A stretch of 64,000 bases of DNA from Trichaptum fuscoviolaceum (Eukaryota; Basidiomycota; Agaricomycetes; Hymenochaetales; Trichaptaceae). Each line of letters opens with the position of its first letter. Position 1 is the first letter of the stretch. A program made the position numbers and the translations under genes. The stretch covers positions 2,745,040 through 2,809,039 of the forward strand of contig CAJSYZ010000009.1 of NCBI GenBank assembly GCA_910574455.1. Reading direction: 5' to 3'. This document shows, one piece after another, positions 44,174 to 57,500 of the stretch. Under the pieces are notes generated by a model. The model made no database searches and was not told the DNA's origin. It was given only the letters and a program-made list of their open reading frames with translations.

Positions 44174-44815
44174 TGTCAAGTGGTTGATCTTTGTTAGTTC
44201 TCGGTAGCGCTGGAAGGTGTTGCCAATGGTATGGGTGAGAGTTGTCGCTCGCTATTCTTATGGCTATTCTGTTAGTCTAAGGGCCAGTTGTTCATTCGCT
44301 GGAGCTGGGGTAGGGTCGCTGAATCCCCAATCTCAGGCCCCGAATACCGACGGTTGGACCTCGCTGGAGAAGATATCAAAAGCGACTTTAGTGGCTGCAT
44401 TGCTCTCTGTTTTACTCCGAGAAGACAAGGCGTCTTTCAGTTCTCACCCCTCTCCCCTCGGATTCGGAACGCTCGGATCATGTACAGAATCAACCGTTGT
44501 GTCTGCTTCCTACACTGGCACTGGCAGCTCCACGGCTAACACCTTATAGCCGATCGTTGATTCTCACGGATCCCCAACAGTACGACCCTTCCGCATGCAC
44601 AGCTTCTCGTACTACTCAACCCAACGCACCCGGGTTTCGCAGGGATACCGCAGTTTCCCCGGAAGTGCAGACATAGAAGAACGTTAAGCGCACTCGCTAT
44701 CAATTACAATATACGGACAACTTCCGACAAGAGCAGCTCATGGTATGAGTATGACCAACCAAAAGGACTACGAAGCAAATGACAACGAATATTCTGACAA
44801 CACCAAGTACGAAAA
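44174..44815. other. intergenic
   Basis: A plus-strand frame at 44217-44549 is open but has no family signature and overlaps the expected promoter of the ABM-type gene. No gene is supported. Confidence 0.4.
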
Positions 44816-45432
44816 TCATGTGCATGTCTGCACTTGAGCATTCTGGGCTGACCCTTCTACAGATCCAGGGATGACATTGCCTTGATCATCTACAGCCTCG
44901 ACGGCCTTGAAATTTGTGCTGATGCCAAATACTGCGTTAAATGCTGTACCACGCATCAATCATCAACGATAGAATTCTATTGGTGACGAAGGAGGATAGG
45001 AGGCTTAGCTTACCGTCAGCTTGGGCGCCTGTCTTCGCTGTCTTCGTATCTGCGGCTGCCTTTGCCTGTGCACACGTCTGCTGCGCTTGCTCGTTGGCGC
45101 CACAGGAGTTAACGAGTGTATCGCAAATAAATTGGGTGATGATATCAATATTCTGCGCTGATCCGTGATTAAATGACGCTGGTCATAGGAAACACGCATT
45201 AGTAGATGACCATTGTCTACTACAGGGGATCATTTTTACCTTCGTCGGCGGGCTGGAAGCTAGTCTCTTTCCTGTTGTCGAAGCCGACTCCGAATTCGAT
45301 CTGCGGGACCGAACACGAGCCAAAGTTACCAATGGCTGCAGCATCGGGCTCACGAATTATGATAGGGGCTGCATTCACTACAGATGTGAATGCGAGGAGT
45401 GACATCGCAAGGGGCGCCAATGATGAAAACAT
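44816..45432 (-). CDS. small secreted protein, uncharacterised Agaricomycete type
   Basis: Three exons, 45432-45240, 45178-45014 and 44943-44816, join in phase to give 161 residues. A signal peptide (MFSSLAPLAMSLLAFTSVVN, then AAP) is followed by a mature domain with four Cys. These are 'FGSCSVPQIEFGVGFDNRKE', 'ITQFICDTLVNSCGANEQA' and 'QQTCAQAKAAADTKTAKTGA', plus a further Cys near the C-terminus (VQTCT). 'DAFNAVFGISTNFKAVEAVD' is an Asn-rich-type segment I have seen in hypothetical secreted proteins of mushrooms (memory only). No catalytic motif is evident. It is probably extracellular, perhaps a structural or effector-like protein. The ATG at 45432 was preferred to the longer open frame upstream because it begins the signal peptide. 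Confidence 0.75.
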
Positions 45433-46363
45433 TCTGCTATGCTGCAGGAAAGAAGTCGCGTAAAAGGACGATGGAGTAGTACGAAGAAGAGCTCTCAGAG
45501 CTGATTTGGTCTCGCAGAGACTAAAACGAAAGCACAGATGAAGAAGGGCGAGTTCACAAAGTGTCGAAGGCGGCGCTATGTAGCACATTGCAGTGAACCT
45601 CGGGCCCCGCACTTAAATCCTCACATCGGCAGTTCTTCCAAAAGAACCGATTGAACTCGTCGTCTCCTTCAGTTGTCAAGCTCGAATGCTCAACTGACCT
45701 CTCCGCCAACGCTGTGCTGTACATTCACATAACGACTACCTCAAAGCTGCATCTGACCTCTCCAAGCTGAGGGAAAGTGAAGACAGAAATGCTCGATTGC
45801 ATCCGGTTGATGAGTACACGGCCAACAAGAAGTTGAAGAATCCAGTGAGGTGCGGATTGGAGCTAGCGGATGTAAGTCTAAACGTAGTATTCTTTGATGG
45901 TCGCCAGGCCTGAATTCTTTCCAGGAGAATTCAAATCCTGCGACTTAGCTCAGAATCCGAAAATGCATGTCGGAATCTCCGGGTTATGTAAATTTAGTTC
46001 CGTGATTTGATACAAGGCCCCAACCAGCACAAGAGACCCAGGCGATACAACTGACCTATCCCAACGCTCGAGTACCGGATTTAATGAATATCGAGCAACA
46101 AATGGTGCAACAGTAGGGGTTCACTCCACGTGGATGCGGGGGATCTACAGGCACCGAAGTGATTTCCGCCCACGGTTGGCAAATAAACATACGAAGTCGC
46201 GATACCGTTACAACAATCACTAACCTACAGATCGCAACCTATAGAATATGCAGAAGTGCTTCGTCCATCCTTGGACAACAGCACTATTGGACGATAAGAC
46301 CTCTACAGGATCCTGAGCTCCAAAAATACAGAACAGAAAGGAAAAGACTTCCAGGTCGAGTCT
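45433..46363. other. intergenic
   Basis: Promoter side of the small secreted protein and 3' flank of the hexose transporter. No gene or notable repeat was seen. Confidence 0.4.
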
Positions 46364-48894
46364 TTAGACATCAGCCTTCTCTTCTGAGTCCCCCAGGACC
46401 GACTCTCGGCCAGAGTTTATCGCAGGCTTTCCCTCTTGCGCGAGCTCGGCCTTCATCTTCTGGAAGTGTCGCTCCTCGTCCCACACCCAAGGGCTTTTAC
46501 TCATAAACAGTAAATCCATCTCCTCGAGTGTCCTGTTCGCGGTCTCGGGGTACAGCGCCCAAACCATTGGGATTGACAGAATGTTCACGGCGGCGAAGAC
46601 ATGTAGCGTGTTCTCCCGAATTGCATTAAACATCACCGGATTCAAGAGTGTGAGCCAGCCGTTACCAATACTCCATCCGACAACACCCCAAGCATTCCCT
46701 TTCGCGCGCGCCTCCAGTGGGAAGGTCTCGGCGGGATAGACCCATGGAATAGTGAGCCACGTCGCACCGAATGTTGCGGTGTATAGGAAGATGCAGAAAG
46801 CACCCGCACCACCGTACTGTGCGGCTTTCTCTGGGTGGTCCGCTGCGAGTCGCGAGAATGCACCTGCAAGGAACATGGCGATACCCTGCAAGACAGAGCC
46901 CCACCACAATCCAACCCGTCGACCCCAGCGGTCAATGGTGAATACGGCGATAAGCGTGCTAAACATGTATGTAATCTGACGTAGCCGCCAACAACAAGAG
47001 CGTTAGTCTGCGCAAACATTGCTATCTCGAGGAAATACTTACGGTATTGACACCAGAAAGCCAATTTGACTTGCGCGCACCGTACCCAGCTTGAGAGAAT
47101 ATCACGGGTGCGTAAACCGTAACGGCAGCAATTCCGACCCATCTACAAGGCTACGCTATGAGAGGGATCAATCAAATCGGTAAAATGCACTTACTCCTGA
47201 ATGATCTGGAGCCAGATCGACAATTGTACACGACGAGCAACGTGAAAGTCTCCCCATCCTTTGGATCAAAATGAATATCGAAGCCGACAGCATCACAAGA
47301 ATACTAGCATACCGATGCCGAAGAACATTGAGAAATACGTGTTACGGGCGTGGTTCTTCTTCTCAAGCGCAGCAATTTCACGAATTTCGTCGAACTCCTG
47401 TATCACTGCGACGTTGTTGACATCGCCATTCGCTCGAAGCCTAGCAAGAATCTGGCGCGCTTCATCAATGCGGCCGACTTTCACGAGCCAACCTTTCCGA
47501 ACCACTCATTAGTGGATGGAAGAAACATTCGGGGTAAGGAAACCTACGTGGAGATTCGGGCATAAGCCAGATGACAGACTTCGGTGCGACCCAGTTAGAT
47601 GCTCGAGGCACAATCTTACTTCATAACATACCATAAAGACAAGCATCGGAATGATTTGGAAGCCAATCGGGAACTACAGAAGGAAAAACTCCGTTCAGCT
47701 CCCGGGGTTTGGTTCACTGCAATCGGCTAACTCACCCTCCATCGAAGCTGCGTATCTCCATTGCCGACATATGACAGGCCAAACTCCAGCCAGTATGCAA
47801 CGACGACACCAAAGATGTTCAGAGTGAACTCTCGCGCAATGAAAGCCCCTGTTTACCAAACACATTGCGCATTGAATCGAATCAACTCCTTTGTCCATTT
47901 CTCGTGAGCCTCAAGGCAGGATGTGACTGACCTCGCGATGTGTGGCTGGCAACCTTGAGGCAGACGAACAGATAGGGAGTCAGTATATCGCAACCACAGC
48001 ACAGCATCGAAGGTCAGAGGATTATTCATAGAAGCCAAGGCGGCTGATAGTCGGAAGCCTAAATAAACGTGAGATGTCAAAGCGTACCTCTGCACTCCAG
48101 ACGGGGACGATGACGTTCAAAAATCCGGTGCCTATGCCATTGATGACGCGCGCGCATAACATCCTGGAATGTGTTGATAGCAGAGGTCAGGAGGTTCCTT
48201 ATACCATTCGCAGAGAAGGCCACATACCATGCGATATTCATTGCAGAGGTCCTATTCAGAAAGGAAAGAAACTACTGAATCGACAGTAGTAAGGAAATGT
48301 CAAAGCAGAAGACGTACTGTAACGCTGCGCCCACGAGTACCCAAAGGCCACCCTGTAGGGTAGAGGACGCGTAAGCTCAGAAACAGTCCACATTCACACA
48401 TTAAAGCAACTTACAATCATCATAGTCTTAATTCTCCCTATTCTGGTATGCACGTCGGTTATCTTCTCCGCAGACGAGGACATATCGAATAAACTCACCT
48501 ATCACCAATTGCTCCGCCGATGAGGCACCCTATGAGAGTACCCATATAGTATACTGTGTTCATTTCCGTGAGCTTCTCGACTTCTGGTAGGTGCATTTCG
48601 CAGAACGTGATTACGAACTGCTAACGATTCCACCCTGCTTCGTCGGATGTGTAATCGTGGCGACGAAGCCCTGTGACGGGCCTTCATATGTTGAGAAACC
48701 GATTCCCATTCGCGATACATATTCTGGTGACTGGTTCACACCAGACATCATTCCTTGGTCATATCCAAAGCTGTGTATGCTTTAGGATCAACATCAACGA
48801 AGCATGTTACGAGCAGGTCCGATACGCACAAGAAAATGGCCAACGCCGCTACTAAGTTGATTGTATTTATTAGTTTCTTGCCGGTCAGTGCCAT
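46364..48894 (-). CDS. MFS hexose transporter (complete)
   Basis: A many-exon sugar porter on the minus strand. The start ATG 48894 gives 'MALTGKKLINTINLVAALAI', the first helix, spliced to 'FGYDQGMMSGVNQSPEYVSR', the classic fungal hexose-transporter motif. The next join (GTTCGT donor near 48620) forms 'GGIVSIYYMGTLIGCLIGGA' and then 'IGDRIGRIKTMMIGG', the conserved D-R-x-G-R loop. The central loop is 'RIDEARQILARLRANGDVNN'. The last exon has 'IDRWGRRVGLWWGS', 'IPWVYPAETFPLEARAKGNA' and 'YPETANRTLEEMDLLF', then a 50-residue tail ending 'EKADV'. All signature motifs of a 12-helix proton-coupled or facilitated hexose carrier are present. The substrate is unknown. Confidence 0.88.
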
Positions 48895-50594
48895 ACTGAT
48901 GACGGCGTATGATATTCTAGCTTGTATAAAGTCCCAGAACTGTATCAAGACCAGACGATTGGAGACAGAGGTCTAGAGAAGAAGGCGTAATGACTCAGAG
49001 ACACGAGCAGAAGCGACCAGGTCAGAAGTGTCGATGTCATCGCCGTCGAGCTATTTATACGATCCATCGTCTTCAGTGGTTTGTTCTCCCGCCAACGGTT
49101 CCGCAACTAGAACCGGGGATTGTGTCGAGCAGTGCCGTGCGGGGGCGTATCCCCTACTTCTCTCGACTAAGACAGATAAAGTCGTTTCGCCCAATGAGAT
49201 GAGTTTGTGTCGCAAACATATGTCATAAAGATCTACTGAACCTGGCTCGCGAGCGCAAACTGTTTTCCCGTCTCAAACATTGGAAAGGGATATGTTCTCC
49301 CGGCAAGCTTGCCGTGTGAGGAATACAGCTTCCTGAGAGGCTTCGGAGGTCACAAGTCTTCGCAAACGGTACAACGGTCCGTCGAATTTCGCACAAAAGT
49401 GAAGAAGCGGCAGGGTAGGATAAACGGCAGAAGACGGCTTGTCCGAATTGCATAGTTCATAGAGTTGAAACTGTGGAGCAGTTGGAGCAAATGAAAATTT
49501 TTAAGTAAAATCTTGTCGCTGCGGAGGAACGGGGTTCATCATCATGGACGGGAGGAACAAACGGAAATTTGAATTTCTTTTTCGGGGCAGATAGGCGTTG
49601 CATCCCCAAAAGGAAAGCGATCGAGATCATCTCCCGGCCCACCTTGAATCGTGTGAAATCGGGTTGGCAGACGCTGTCCTGCCAGCGCTTGAACGGTATT
49701 CCGAAGGCAACCGATGCTTCTGTCGCACAAAACACACACATGCAAGTTATTCGCGGTTCCAACATCCAGTGTTATTTGGATTTTACAGTATGGGGCGGCG
49801 CTGAGTTCGCTGTAGCTACTAGAGGTACATCATAATAACTGTGGGGCTAGAGAAGCGAAGCCCTTCGCTCGCAGGACACTACAAGTACCTCTGCTATAAA
49901 CATGTAGATTGGACAGACAACAAAAGATGGGAGCCAAGAGATGAATCAGGAGATGAAAGGAAACTCGTCGAGGTCATGTTGGTCATTGGTGGACAGAGCA
50001 AAAGCCGATGCTTATGATGTGGAGAGAGAGAAGGAAACGGAGACGGATGTGAACGCGATAGCGAGAAAGCATTAGAGAGCGTGCCGTATCTAACATCGGG
50101 GACGAGACCGAGAAATCAGCGATGAGGACAATCCGTCGGACCAGGACCGAAGGAAGGGGAGAAAGAAAGGAGCAAGAAAAAAGATGATAAACAGGGTAAA
50201 TGTTGCAACAATGAGAGAGAAATTGAAGATGATAAGGAAAGAAAAAAAAAGATGGGGACAAGGGCCAAGAGAGAAAGAAAGGAGATTGATGCTTGTGCTA
50301 GTCAATTCATGAAATTGTGAACGATCAAGAAAAAATCCGCAAGAGATAGAGATTGCGAGACGAGATGAGAAAGAGAGGTTATGTTGGGTGAGGAGTTGTA
50401 GTTAGAATGGCTCGGGAGCGCGGGAACTCATGGGACGATGAGTGATATGATTAGTGGACATGAGGATGGAGGAATGGAGGAGAGCATGTTGAGATGCTAA
50501 AGAATTGGATTAGAACTCCTTTGTCCACACGCCAGCAAACCCTCTACACACATCCAAAGGCCCTAGCGATGATGAGTATATGCACGGATAGCGA
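48895..50594. other. intergenic with a 3' purine-rich tract
   Basis: No gene. From about 49980 to 50400 the plus strand is strongly A/G-rich (gagagagaaggaaacgg, gaaaaaaaaagatgggg), that is CT-rich on the sense strand of the GATA gene that ends at 50595. It may lie in that gene's 3' UTR. Frames here are composition artefacts. Confidence 0.4.
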
Positions 50595-53500
50595 TTAACA
50601 AACGGACCCGAAGTTCTGCTCGTAGTATTCACCCTGAGCTTGTTGTTGCTGATGCTGCTGGTGCTGCGCGTGCTTCTGCGCCTCGTGCGCGCGCGCGTTA
50701 GCAGCCGCTTGGACCGCCTGGACCTGCGCCTGGACCTGCGCCGCCTGCGCGTAGTACGCGTCGTTCGGCGGAAGGAGCGGCGGGTGCAGCGACGGCATCG
50801 GGCTGTCCTCGCCGAGCACCATCGGCGGGTGGAGGTATCGCGCGAACAGGTCGTGCTCCTCTTGCGGGAGCAGCGGCGGGTGGAGGAAGTCCATCGGGAA
50901 GTCTCCGCCTGCGCCCGTTCCGTTCGTGTTGCCCGCTCCGCCCGGCAGCAGCGGGGGGTGCAACGTCCCGAATGCATGTGGGCTCTTCATCATTGTCTCG
51001 TCCTGCGGCAGGAGCGGCGGGTGCCAGAAATTGTTCGTATGGCTATTTGTGCTCGCAGTGTTGGTGTTGTTCGCCCCGTTGTTTGTGCGAATCGTGCCGC
51101 TTGTGTTGTAAGACGGATATGAGCCGTACGTGCTGGCAAAGTCTATGGAGGAGCGTGCGGACGTCGTCGTCGCACTCGACCCCTCGGTCGCGTAGTACGA
51201 GGAAGAGGTGCTCGAGCTCGGTGGCTCACTCGCCGAATCAACGCTCATCCTCCTCCGCTTGTTCGCCCGATCCTCATCATGGCCATCGTTCGCGTTCGCA
51301 TCATGGGTCACACCATTGTTGTTGCCACTGTTCCCATTGTCCTCCGCGTTGTATAGCCCAAAGGTCTTCTGCAGGTAATCAGGGTGGTACGGCCCCGGGA
51401 ACGTCGTGCTATACACAATGTTCGAGTCGAACGCGCCGCCAGCGGAGTACACGCCCGAGTCCTGGGGGTCTGTGCCCAGCGCACCCATCAGCTCGCTCTG
51501 CGGCGTCGGGTTCGCAAAGTCGTAGTCGTCGCCAAAGCCAAAGCTCAGCCCACCGTTCCCCTCGAGCGTGGGACTATCCGTCGAGCTTCGATTCTGGTCA
51601 CCGTGCTGGTGCCCGCCTTGCTGGTGACCGTTCACGCCGTCAACAGGCGAGGCACGTCGCGACGCTCCGGGGGACGCGGAGGGCGTATCTCCTGATCCGA
51701 CGCGCCTCGCATCATGTCGGGAGCGCTTGCGGATGATATCTGACTTCATGGAGATAGGCCGAGCGGAACCATGCAGTTTGAAGCTACAGTAAGATTTCCA
51801 CGAAGACATACGAGAAAAATAGAACGTAGGGAGATTAATCAACGTGCATCGAAGCGCCGAAGAAAGAAGCGGTGGTACTCACTATAGGCCACAGCTGTAG
51901 ATTTCACCGAGGATAGTTCGTTGATGGGAGAGAGAAGGCCATTAGTATTCAGCATTTCCACGTAAAGTTCAGAAGGACCGAAAGAGGCAAAGCATCTCAT
52001 CCGGAGCACCGGTGCTCAGCCGGAGAGACACACACAGTGCAAAGGCAAACAGAGAAGAAAAGAGGGGAAATGGCGACAAAATTCCGAGACATGCTATACT
52101 TACGCGTTGCAGACCGTCTTGCCTTCGTCATCTTTCCGCCAGAGAGGCGTGGCCACCGTGTGGCAATTGTAGCATTGTGCTAAACCAAAATACGAGAATA
52201 TTCGATTAGAATATTGTTAAGAATCGAAATGGTGAAACATATTCACCAGGCTCACCCATCGCTTCGTTGTTGTCAGAGCGAGGTGCGCTTTGGTGGCGGC
52301 CCTCGCCATGTTGGCTGCGCATGCTCTTTGGGCGCGGTCTTTTATGCTATTCACGGTGAAAGAAAGAAAAAATTTAGTGAATCAGTTCTTGTCATCAAGG
52401 AAAGTACCTGAGTTCACTCACCAGCTTGCAGTAAAGCCCACACGCATTGCAATTCAGCTCGTCGTTCAAGCCGCGGCGCCAAAGAGGGGTATGCGTCGCC
52501 CCGCAATTGCTGCACTCGGCTTTCACACCGCCAGGGGCAGTTGACTGTGCTTGAGCAGTCCGGCCCGTGTTTCCAGCAGCTACAATGCTCCCTGCACCCG
52601 ACACAGTCGCGCTTGGGGTCCGCTCGTTGCCTGAGCTGGATGTCCTTACAGACAAAGTCGGCTTCGCACCGCCGCGGGGTGTAGACACGGAGACGCTGGG
52701 GCTGCTGATGCTCACGGCGGTGGAACTGGAGGGCGGTACGCCGTTGACCTGCGAGGGGTGGATCGTCGTGGGGAGCGCCTCTCGCGCAGCTTGCGACATG
52801 GGCGGGACGCCAAGGTCGGCGGAGGCGCCTTTCATGTCGACGTCCTCCGTTACGCTGCCCGTCACGCTGGAGCTCCAGTCGTCCGGCGACTCCGCGCGCG
52901 GCATGTTCAGCGTCGCCATGCGCTCCTGCTGCATCTGTGCGTACGCCGCGGCTGCGCGAGCGCTGTGACCCGGGTCGACATCGTTGAGGATCTCGTCAAG
53001 CGGGAGCTCGATCGTCGGGCGCGAGATGCGGAAGCCGTCTGCGGCGCTGTTGCTACTCACATCTTCGCCGTACGAGAGTGCCGTTGCCAATGACGGTTGA
53101 GGGAAGAGCAGGGCCGCGGGACCGAAGTCTGTCGTGAAAAGAGACGGGAAGCGCAGAGCAGCGCTCTCCCAGGAGGAAGCGACGTCGGCGGCGGTCTGCG
53201 CAAAATTCATCGCATTGCTATTGTTCAACTCAGTCTGGGTGTGGGAGTAGGCGGTGGAGGAAGATGAGGAGGCGTCGTTGAAGAGGGAGGGATCCTCGAC
53301 GTTCATTGCGTCTGAGGGCGGGGAGCGTTTGCGGCCGTACTCTGTCAAGCTCGGTGGGTCCATCTCCTCTCCACCTGCCGTCGCTGCAGCAGGACCCGTA
53401 CCTGCATTGCTTCCGTAGCTTTCGCCTTTACCTGCGGCAGCGGCGCGCGTCGTGGGTCGCATGCGGCGGATGACAGTGTCGCGGAACGCGCTGGAGGGCT

Positions 53501-54505
53501 TGAGGTCGGGTTTCTTTACAGAGACGGGTCCGGCGGCCTCGAGGTGCGTGCCCGCAGGGTGGTCGACGGCGAAGGTAAACTGCATACGCTTGAGAGGTCT
53601 ACCCTCGTCGGCAGCGGCCGCCGACTCGATGCGCGAGCGTTCCTTCTCTTCGGCACGCTGGCGCAGCTTCTCAGCGGCCGGGTTGCGCTTGAAGCCGGGA
53701 GCCTGCAGCTCTTCGATGGCGCTGTGCGGTTATGAGCAACAATAGCGTTGGCGGATGTCGGTGTACGCATGATGCCATGGTGTTGGTTTAGTTGTTCGGT
53801 TCCGATGGGAAAGGAAGGGGGAAGGTGGGGGGGAAGGACGAGGCGGTGACATCGGCCGTAGACGTGGGGGTAAGGGGTTGAGGGCACGCGCCGGATAACG
53901 ACATCGAGGTCGCGACAAACGAGCGACGACGAGCGCGCATATTGACGATGAGCGCAGGTGACAATGAGCGTGTGGGTTGAGGGTAAATAATGAAAGAAAA
54001 ATTTAATGCTGCAAAAAAAGTGCAGAAAAATTGTGGTTGACGCACCGGCCCTTCTCCTTGTCGAGCTTGTCGCCCATGGTCTTGGAGAGTTTCTTGAACT
54101 CGCGTTTGGACTTGGCATTGTCGCTCTCAACCATGATATTCTGGAGGTGCCAGAGCCGCCAGGAGAGGTTCTCAAGGCGTTGGCCCTGCTCAAGGTAGCT
54201 CGCAACTTTTGAGCAGACCTACAAGTGGTGGGGGCGCATACAGCCACCCAAGTCAGTCGCGTCATTCTTTCTAAAAACTGTAGAGTGCATACCTTCCATG
54301 TCTTGGTGAGCGACTCGGTGTCGCCGAGGTTGCTAAAGGCAACGAAGGACTTGTTTCCCTACACAAGCCGGACGAGACATGAGCATGTTTGTCGACACGA
54401 AACTGTGCCACCCGAACGCTGAGGCTCGGCGTGCCAGCTCAGTGCGCCTGTGTGGGCACGAAAGTTACACACCTTGAACTTGAGGTTCAGTATTGCGGAG
54501 GGCAT
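50595..54505 (-). CDS. GATA transcription factor with DUF1752-like N-terminus and two GATA fingers
   Basis: A large gene of about 1000 codons. Exon 1 (ATG 54505) encodes 'MPSAILNLKFK' and exon 2 'GNKSFVAFSNLGDTESLTKT'. The next exon holds the DUF1752-like motif 'LENLSWRLWHLQNIMVESDN', found in nitrogen-regulator GATA factors, and 'FKKLSKTMGDKLDKEKGR'. After 'LKRMQFTFAVDHPAGT' comes a long Ser/Ala-rich region. Finger 1 is 'CSNCGATHTPLWRRGLNDEL' to 'CNACGLYCKL', then 'HKRPRPKSMRS'. Finger 2 is 'CYNCHTVATPLWRKDDEGKT' to 'CNACGLYFKL', split by introns, then 'HGSARPISMKSDIIRKRSRH'. The linker between fingers has no Cys. The C-terminal part carries five HPPLLP-type repeats (one as HPPMVLG) and a Gln/His-rich tract before TAA at 50597-50595. 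It should bind (A/T)GATA(A/G) sites in the nucleus. Target genes are unknown. Confidence 0.88.
50800..51040 (-). repeat. HPPLLP short-motif repeats inside the GATA factor
   Basis: Within the last exon the peptide HPPLLP, usually followed by an acidic or Gly patch, recurs at spacings of about 15-25 residues: 'HPPLLPQDE', 'HPPLLPGGAG', 'HPPLLPQEEHD', 'HPPMVLGED' and 'HPPLLPPND'. At DNA level the units (ggcgggtg, gcagcggcgggtgg on the plus strand) are imperfect. Possible docking motifs; function not known. Confidence 0.75.
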
Positions 54506-57500
54506 GGATGAGTCGTGAGCCAGTCGTGCGTGGTCGGCGTCGGGAGCGTTGTTCGACGTCGAGCACGGTTCGTTGTTGCAGAGGGATTGAAAGTGAGTGA
54601 GGGGAGGGCAAGGCTTGAGGGGACGTTACCAGAGGCACCGGCTTCTAAAGTACTTACTCGTAATAAACACGTTATAACTTATATATTTCCCGTTCTGGCC
54701 TTATATCCCATCAAAATATATTTATTAAATGTATTATTATTGGTCGGCTAAGTGTGAAGGAATTTCTATTGGATGGTATGGCAAAACGCGGTGGTGTTGT
54801 ATTTCTTTTTGGCAATTTTATCATGCGTGTCGCAACGGCTGCCACCAATGCTACTGCGTCTGACAATGTATAGCTTCACTGCGCTCAACACGAAGGAACA
54901 TGTAAACTCTACTATGCCCTACGCCGAAAGTCCGTCGACGACGAGCGCCTGATTTACCTCGCACGCAGCCCAAACACTCAGTTCATCAAGTTGAAGGCCA
55001 TTAACTGACTGCCGTAACGCAAAGAGAGCTCGCGCAGGCAGCAGGAAGCCAGAAAACTGTCCCTGGCGCAGAAGCACAATCACCCATCAAGTCCTCTTCT
55101 TTTACATCAATCTACTCCAAAAACTGCCTTCCAGGAGAAGCTGAAGCAATCCCGCATCTGGGGGCTGCGCTCTGTACGTACAGTTCGATTTTTTTGATGT
55201 TGTTGTATTGTGTTCACTATCTATTCCAGCAAGAAGAGTGGCAATATCGGACTCGCTCGGACTTGGCTCACCTTCGTGTACTTTCGCATGCATTCAAGTT
55301 CTCCCGTGCGAGGGTGTGCGAGTGTGTGTCGCTGTGGATGGCTATCAGCTATGGTCACGGTTCACGACGGAAGCTGAGAGAAGTGAAAGCGAAAAGGTTT
55401 AAAGGAAGGGAAGCAGAGGAAGGCTTAGTGGTTCTACGACATACACGAGATGCAAGGAACTGTTACCACTGCGCGTGTTATCCAAGCTCCAGCTTGAAGA
55501 AGACGCGGAAGCCAAAACTAGGGCACCGGGCGTATCTGCATCTCGCCTCCTCGTCGCGTGTCTAAAACCTTCGGAGACGCGCGTGTATGTTAACCGCTGC
55601 TGTAGATACCGTTTGAATTGCTGTTGCTCGAAAGAACTTCATATCTTCTCTCTTTCATATTCCTCCACTCCCCCTGAAATTCGCTTGCAATCTTCGAATT
55701 CTTTACTTCATCAACATCTATTCTGGATCGGGGATTAACACGTATGTACGTTTTTAACGGGCCGTGGTTCTACTTATCTGACTTACTTGTCCTACACCTC
55801 TAGATATCAATTCTGAGCACGTTCGTGCAAACATTTATAACCCACGTACTTCTCAAGCACCGCCTCGAGCTCGTGCAGGGAGCGTGCAAGGCCGTGTCGG
55901 GCAAGTACTTATAGTCGGTATCATCCGTCTCCTAACCCTTCGCAATGGGTTATGAGAAGCGCGAACAACTGCAAGAAAACGAGGCTGGGTGGAGCGTATC
56001 AGTCCAAACGTGCCATATAAATGTTGGCCGTAGGCAGAGCGAGCAAATGAAGTGGGGGTGGAGGGATAAGGGTATTGGATATTGGAGATGGAGATGTTCA
56101 GGCGTGAAGCGTGAAGCATGTCTGGTAGGCCACTCACATGCGGGGTTCCGGTACAATCGTCTTCGCGCAATCACAGATGATTCTAATCTCCGTATCCGTT
56201 GCTTGACTGGCTCTTGGGATTGTTCTTGTGACAAGTATATCGTTGATGTAGCAATGAACGTCGTGAATTACATGGGAATCCGCCCTGCGCTCGCCCATCA
56301 TCATATTCAGACGCACATGCAGACAGACATCCAACAAGACAGCCCAAGGAAAGGCTTATCGTCAGTGAATGGCGCAACCACCAGAAGCCCGCTCAGTCAT
56401 CCACAAAACTATTTCGAATACATGTATACTCCGGGCCTTTGCTCGCGTTCTTTGTATAAAGTTCCGGCCGGCCGTATGTAGTTTGGCTCAGTGATATGAT
56501 GTGCGATCCCGGGCGGCCGTATCAGTATGAGTGCATATGTATTTTTATAGGCCTGGCATGAGCATGAGCTGAAGGCGCCCTGTAGCTGGATTTTGGTGCT
56601 TTTCTGTCTACTATGGTGAATCGAACCTGAGTAGTTATCTGAAGAAGTTCTGATGCTGACATCCGTCGCCGACGTCCGTGAGCAAGGACGCGACAACGAG
56701 AGGTACGGCCGCTCATCGGCAATTCCAACCTCACCCCTCACCCTCATGAGGACCTTCTCCGCGTCACTGCTCTGCAATTCTTCGTACCATATTATGCGGC
56801 CACTGGTGGCCAGCAGAACGAGATAGATACTACGAATTCTTGTCGTCAATATACGTGTTTACCATTGATAACGAAGCCACAGTTGGTCGTGACTACGAAC
56901 TTGAATGGAGTTGGACAACAAGTGCCCCACCGCCGCCGTTTGCCCGGACACTGGTATCCCCGCTATCCACACGCCTGCCCGGAAGTACTTGTTCCACCAG
57001 AGGCTCTCCAATTCACTTCATGATTCATCTCGGACCTGTGATGTTCGATTCGATTCGATTTTTCATTTCACAGTTCTGTTCTCTCGCCCCAGGCTGCCGC
57101 CCAGCTTTGAGCGCTCAGCAATGCATCAACCATTAAACGTCTTTCGAAGCTCCCCCGCTGAGTCTGTCCGGTGTATCGCACCTGCTCACCGGTGCACTAG
57201 GCCATACGCGATCGTCACCGATAACTCAGCTTGAACATGAACATTCGAATTCGAATTCGTGCGGCGGCGGAGTACGGGCATTGGCGCTTCCAAATCAACA
57301 AGTCAACCTGAAGGTCCGGCTGCGGGTGCTTAACTCAACTTGGAGGAGGCCTAGTGTGCAGGGTCTGTGCTGAGATGAACGTGAGCAAAACGATATCTGA
57401 ATTACTCCCTCGACCTTACCTTTCCTTCCCTATCAGCTGAAGCCCGATGCGCGCTCAGCTGACTGTGATCCCAAGGCGACTGCCCGTGTTTCCGTCGCCT

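Noticed and set aside
44217..44549. Plus-strand 110-codon frame
   Set aside because: No family motif, overlaps the expected promoter of the ABM-type gene, and composition is unlike the neighbouring genes.
50510..51736. Plus- and minus-frame open stretches overlapping the GATA factor's last exon
   Set aside because: GC-rich antisense or shifted shadows with Arg/Ser-rich composition. The frame with HPPLLP repeats continues from the second zinc finger.
52567..52968. Plus-strand frame opposite the first GATA-finger exon
   Set aside because: Antisense shadow of the GC-rich Ser/Ala region; no domain.
55945..56481. Plus-strand 178-codon frame
   Set aside because: Odd composition, no domain, and an overlapping frame of similar length on the other strand.
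56560..56700. Possible tRNA (B-box-like ggttcgattc on the minus strand near 56615)
   Set aside because: No matching T-arm stem, A box or acceptor stem could be paired around it.
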